A stretch of DNA of 32,209 bases from Candidatus Solibacter usitatus. GTDB taxonomy: Bacteria; Acidobacteriota; Terriglobia; Bryobacterales; Bryobacteraceae. Of the stretch, positions 28,902-32,209 are shown in pieces. A model generated the notes under the pieces. That model was given only the letters and a program-made list of their open reading frames with translations. It did no database searches and was not told where the DNA came from. Made by a program: the position numbers and the translations under genes. Every line of letters begins with the position of its first letter. Position 1 is the stretch's first letter. Location: positions 1-32,209 of the forward strand of contig JACPNO010000086.1 of assembly GCA_016185465.1 (NCBI GenBank), in the 5' to 3' direction.

Positions 28902-31537
28902 GGGAAATGTTCGCGCGTATCGCCTCATTTTTCCGCGCGGAGAAAATGGATCAGGATCTCGATGCCGAGCTGGCGTCTCATCTGGAGATGGCCGTCGACG
29001 AGAATATTCGCAGCGGCATGTCCCCCAAAGATGCCCGCCGCAAAGCGCTCGCCAAGTTCGGCAGCATCGAGCCCGCCCGCGAATTGCATCGTGAAGCCCG
29101 CGGCCTGCCGGCTCTGGACACACTCTTGCAGGACTTGCGCTACACCTTTCGCGCCCTGCGTCGCGATGCCGGATTCACCACGTTCGCAATCCTCATCGTG
29201 GGCCTGGGCATTGGCGCCAGTTCCACCGTGTTCAGCGTCGTGAATGCGCTGCTGCTGCGGCCGCTGCCGTTTCGCGATCCCGGCCAGCTGGTCTGGTTTG
29301 TCAATCACAACGAGAGCAACGGGCTCTCCGGACAAACCGTGCAGGTGGGCCATTTGCTCGACATGCGCGAGCAGAATAAGTCGTTCTCCGGTCTGGCTGC
29401 TTACATGGCTTTTTACGGCGTGGGCGACAACAAACTCACCGGGCAGGGCGAGCCGGAGCGGCTCACCAGCGTGCCGGTGACCGAGAATTTTTTCCCGCTG
29501 ATGGGCGTGCAGCCTCAGCTTGGCCGGCAGTTTACCGCCGAAGAATGCAAGTGGAATGGGCCGAAAGCCGTGCTGTTGAGCCACGGCCTGTGGGTGCGGC
29601 GCTTTGCGTCCGATCCGGGTATCGTGGGCCGCGCGCTGACGCTGGATGAGACGCCGGTCACAGTGGTTGGTGTGATGCCGGCTTCGTTCGATTTCGGATC
29701 TATTTTTGCGCCCGGCACTCGCATCGATCTCTATTCGCCTTTTCCGCTCAGCCCGGAAACGAACCGCTGGGGAAATACGATCGCGATTATCGGCCGCTTG
29801 AAACCGGGCGTGGCCATCCAAGCTGCGCAGGCGGAATTTAGCGTGCTGTCCGAGCAGTTGACGAAAGCTCACCCGCGAGATCGCAACGAGCTTGACGCCA
29901 AGCTCAGTCCGCTGGCGGAGCACGTCGGTGGGCGGCTGCGCCCGGCGCTGCTGGTGCTTTCGTGCGCAGTGGGCGTGGTGATGCTGATTGTGTGCGCGAA
30001 TATTTCAAATCTATTGCTGGCGCGCACGGCCACGAGGCAAAAAGAGATTGCGGTTCGCATCGCGCTGGGAGCGGGTAGGCCGCGGCTCATTCGTCAGATG
30101 CTTACCGAAAGCGTGGTGCTTTCGTGTTGCGGCGCGGCGCTGGGCGTGCTGCTCGCGGTGGGCGGAACGCGCGCCCTGGCGCATTTGGACGCCTTTAGCA
30201 TTCCGCTGCTGCAGAATGTCCGGACCGATGCCAGCGTTCTCGCTTTCACTCTTTTTGTTGCTGTGCTGACGGGCCTGCTCTTCGGGCTGGTGCCGGCGCT
30301 GCAGGTTCCCGCCGTCGCGTTGCACGATGCCTTGAAAGACACCAGCCGCGGTTCGACCGAAGGCAAACGGCGCAGTTGGACGCGCGATTCGCTGGTGGTT
30401 TCCGAAATTGCTTTTGCGTGCGTGCTGTTGGTGGGCGCGGGATTGCTCATGCGCAGTTTTCTGCGCGTGCTCGATGTCAATTTGGGTTTTCAACCCGAAC
30501 GAGCCGCGACGCTGCGTGTCGATCCAAGCGGACGAAATCTCACCCAAGCCCAGCAGAATGCCTATTTCGACGAGGTGCTGCGGCGCACGCGGGATATTCC
30601 GGGGATCTCTGCGGCAGGCCTGACGGATGCGCTTCCGCTGGGCCGCAATCGCAGTTGGGGCGCGCCTGCCAAGGGGCAGGTTTATGCGAAGGGTGAATAT
30701 CCGATTGCCTTTGTGCGCATCGTCAGCGACGGGTACGTGAAGGCGCTGGGGATTCCGTTGATTGCGGGGCGGGACCTCAGCGAGCGGGACACGCCAACTA
30801 CGGAATCGGTAATTGTGATCAACGAGACGATGGCGCGGCGGCTGTTTCCAGGTCAGGACGCGATCGGCAAGATGGTGGTCGCGTGCAACGATAACGGACG
30901 CCGCGTGGTGGGTGTGGTGGGCGATGTGCGGCACCTTGCCCTGGAACAAGGCGCGGGCTCGGAAATGTACCTGCCGATCCGGCAGTGCAATGACTGGAGT
31001 TCGGTGGAACTGGTGGTTCGCACCACGCTGCCGCCCGCTGAGCTGGCAGCGGCGGTGCGCGCGGCGTTGAAGCCGGTGGATCCGAATCTGGCGGCGAATG
31101 AATTTCGCACGGTGCAGCAGTTGGTGGATAAAGCCGTTTCGCCGCGGCGCTTTGTGGTGATGCTGCTGGGCGGCTTCGCGGTGTTCGCATTGATTCTTGC
31201 GTCGCTGGGAATTTACGCGGTGATCTCGTATTCGGTGAGCCAGCGGACGCAGGAAATCGGCATTCGCATGGCGCTGGGGGCGACGGCTGGCGACTTGCAA
31301 TCGAGCATTATCAAACAGACGCTGAGCCTGGCCGCGGTAGGGATGCTGCTGGGCGTGGCTGCGTCCTGGGCGCTGGCGCGCTCTCTCAGCGGGCTGCTGT
31401 TCGGCATAACTGCAACCGACCCGGTGACCTTCGCCGGGATGCTGGTCGTGTTGACGACGGTGGCGGCGCTGGCTGGCTACTTGCCCGCGCGCCGGGCGTC
31501 GCGCATCGATCCGATGATTGCTTTGCGCTCCAGCTAG
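28898..31537 (+). CDS. Orphan MacB/FtsX-type permease, duplicated (ADOP family)
   Basis: An 879-residue membrane protein. Residues about 1-75 form the permease-prefix domain (MREMFARIASFFRAEKMDQDLDAELASHLEMAVDENIRSG pattern, soluble). Two MacB-periplasmic plus FtsX units follow. The first membrane helix is TFAILIVGLGIGASSTVFSVVNALLL, and the first FtsX helix group is at about 350-500 (LLVLSCAVGVVMLIVCANISNLLLAR). The second unit ends with FVVMLLGGFAVFALILASLGIYAVISYSV and PARRASRIDPMIALR. This matches the acidobacterial duplicated orphan permease family, which usually lies behind PadR and lacks its own ATPase; none is present here. The transport role (drug, lipoprotein or mechanotransmission) is unproven. 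The ATG at 28898 overlaps the PadR stop. Confidence 0.93.
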   Translation: MREMFARIASFFRAEKMDQDLDAELASHLEMAVDENIRSGMSPKDARRKALAKFGSIEPARELHREARGLPALDTLLQDLRYTFRALRRDAGFTTFAILIVGLGIGASSTVFSVVNALLLRPLPFRDPGQLVWFVNHNESNGLSGQTVQVGHLLDMREQNKSFSGLAAYMAFYGVGDNKLTGQGEPERLTSVPVTENFFPLMGVQPQLGRQFTAEECKWNGPKAVLLSHGLWVRRFASDPGIVGRALTLDETPVTVVGVMPASFDFGSIFAPGTRIDLYSPFPLSPETNRWGNTIAIIGRLKPGVAIQAAQAEFSVLSEQLTKAHPRDRNELDAKLSPLAEHVGGRLRPALLVLSCAVGVVMLIVCANISNLLLARTATRQKEIAVRIALGAGRPRLIRQMLTESVVLSCCGAALGVLLAVGGTRALAHLDAFSIPLLQNVRTDASVLAFTLFVAVLTGLLFGLVPALQVPAVALHDALKDTSRGSTEGKRRSWTRDSLVVSEIAFACVLLVGAGLLMRSFLRVLDVNLGFQPERAATLRVDPSGRNLTQAQQNAYFDEVLRRTRDIPGISAAGLTDALPLGRNRSWGAPAKGQVYAKGEYPIAFVRIVSDGYVKALGIPLIAGRDLSERDTPTTESVIVINETMARRLFPGQDAIGKMVVACNDNGRRVVGVVGDVRHLALEQGAGSEMYLPIRQCNDWSSVELVVRTTLPPAELAAAVRAALKPVDPNLAANEFRTVQQLVDKAVSPRRFVVMLLGGFAVFALILASLGIYAVISYSVSQRTQEIGIRMALGATAGDLQSSIIKQTLSLAAVGMLLGVAASWALARSLSGLLFGITATDPVTFAGMLVVLTTVAALAGYLPARRASRIDPMIALRSS

Positions 31538-31540
31538 CGG

Positions 31541-32122
31541 CTACTTCTTGGGGCGCGGCGGATTGATCATGATGTGCGCGCCGACCGTGCCGGGCGACAT
31601 CAGCCAGGGTGCGCCATCGCTGGCCTTGGTCGAGAGCCCCGTCGATTGCGGCGTGGCGAAGGGCGTGTAGATCACCCAGCGCAAATAGGCGTCGGCCACT
31701 TTTCCGGTGGCGGCGTCGTAGCTGCTGCCGTCGAGAACATAGAGCGTGCGGGGCTCGTGCGGCATGAAGAGTTTGCCATCGGCTACTTCTTGCCAGCGGA
31801 CGTCGTTGCGATCGTTGCCGGTGACTTTTTTGGCCAGCAGTTCGCGGCCGCGGGCCATGTACGGTTCCAAATCCTTGTGGTAGCAGGCGGCGTGAAATTT
31901 TGCGCTGGCCGGATCGCTGGCCAGGCAGATCAGCTCATTTTTACCTTCGCGCAGGCGGACCAGCTCACCTTGCGCGTTGTAGCCGAGAACGGCGGCGCCG
32001 TCGCGAAGCTCGGCGGGCGCGGCCAGAACCGCGGCGGCGATTTGGGTGGCTGGGGCAGGGGCGTCGGCGGCGAAAAGGGCCGAAGCTACGAGCACAGTAG
32101 AAAGCACGATGGACATTTTCAT
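31541..32122 (-). CDS. Secreted hypothetical protein
   Basis: A 193-residue protein with a clear signal peptide (MKMSIVLSTVLVASALFAADA). The mature part contains VLGYNAQGELVRLREGKNELICLASDP, FHAACYHKDLEPYMARGRELLAKK, KLFMPHEPRTLYVLDGSSYD and RWVIYTPFATPQSTGLSTKASDGAPWLMSPGTVGAHIMI. I do not recognise a named family, and no enzyme motif or membrane anchor is visible. Two cysteines could form a disulfide. It converges on the permease gene with three bases between stops. A TAAGAT at 32136-32141 on its strand may be the -10 box, which would give a very short leader. The remaining 32123-32209 shows no gene. Confidence 0.75.
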   Translation of the reverse strand: MKMSIVLSTVLVASALFAADAPAPATQIAAAVLAAPAELRDGAAVLGYNAQGELVRLREGKNELICLASDPASAKFHAACYHKDLEPYMARGRELLAKKVTGNDRNDVRWQEVADGKLFMPHEPRTLYVLDGSSYDAATGKVADAYLRWVIYTPFATPQSTGLSTKASDGAPWLMSPGTVGAHIMINPPRPKK

Positions 32123-32209
32123 ACAAGTGCTCTACATCTTATCAACAAGTGGGGCAGGTCCCCGATGTCAAGAGCCAAGACATGGTGGACACTGACTGCC
32201 AGGACATCC

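Noticed and set aside
30011-31300. 429-residue open frame on the minus strand
   Set aside because: Antisense to the orphan permease, with skewed composition (many His, Arg, Gln) and no recognisable domain.
32123-32209. Possible insertion-sequence end (GTGGACACTGACTGCC region)
   Set aside because: The text ends before any inverted repeat or transposase can be seen, so there is no basis for a call.

Overview
The window looks like chromosome from a high-GC, free-living Gram-negative bacterium. My best guess is an acidobacterium of the Solibacter/Bryobacter type. This rests on an 879-residue orphan MacB/FtsX permease behind a PadR repressor (the 'acidobacterial duplicated orphan permease' family), several secreted TPR proteins, and large palindromic intergenic repeats. 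No rRNA gene is present and I saw no tRNA, so the taxonomy is inference.

Layout. 1-1341: a small accessory patch with a truncated hypothetical gene, a HEPN/AbiU2-like protein and a solitary HicB-like protein. 1338-3973: a DNA-3-methyladenine glycosylase diverges from a thpR-plsY-gpsA operon whose gpsA carries an internal out-of-frame deletion. 4011-5596: ECF sigma factor, zinc-binding anti-sigma factor and a secreted DUF3106-type protein. 5721-7975: DksA/TraR-type protein, then trxA and glgA on the other strand. 8047-11072: two exported TPR proteins and rnc.

11074-13185 (minus strand) is the most unusual locus. An excellent sigma-54 -24/-12 promoter with paired upstream repeats reads into two nearly identical tandem microprotein genes (43 and 41 aa). 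These are followed 47 bp later by a protein of kinesin-light-chain-like TPRs fused to an apparently intact SET lysine-methyltransferase domain. I propose a peptide/methyltransferase system in which the Lys-rich microproteins are substrates or ligands of the TPR-SET enzyme.

13298-16897: cell-wall amidase and lytic transglycosylase on the minus strand, then mobA and an MlaF-like ATPase with a degenerate signature motif. 16900-17615: a palindromic repeat and a paired SMR-type transporter whose first subunit also has an out-of-frame internal deletion. 17730-23911: secreted gluzincin-TPR protein, lepB, manC, argD (minus) and fabD. 24102-25968: LytS/LytTR two-component pair. 25999-28419: a SIR2-STAND protein of the antiphage type. 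28498-31537: PadR repressor with paired operators and the orphan permease. 31541-32122: a secreted hypothetical protein.

Recurring control features are divergent promoters built on a shared ATnnTAnnAT core and start codons only 6-9 bases after a -10 box (mobA, fabD, argD, lepB), which suggests leaderless mRNAs. Two genes (gpsA and the first SMR subunit) have lost internal segments out of frame. Either the genome is decaying locally or the assembly is faulty at these points.
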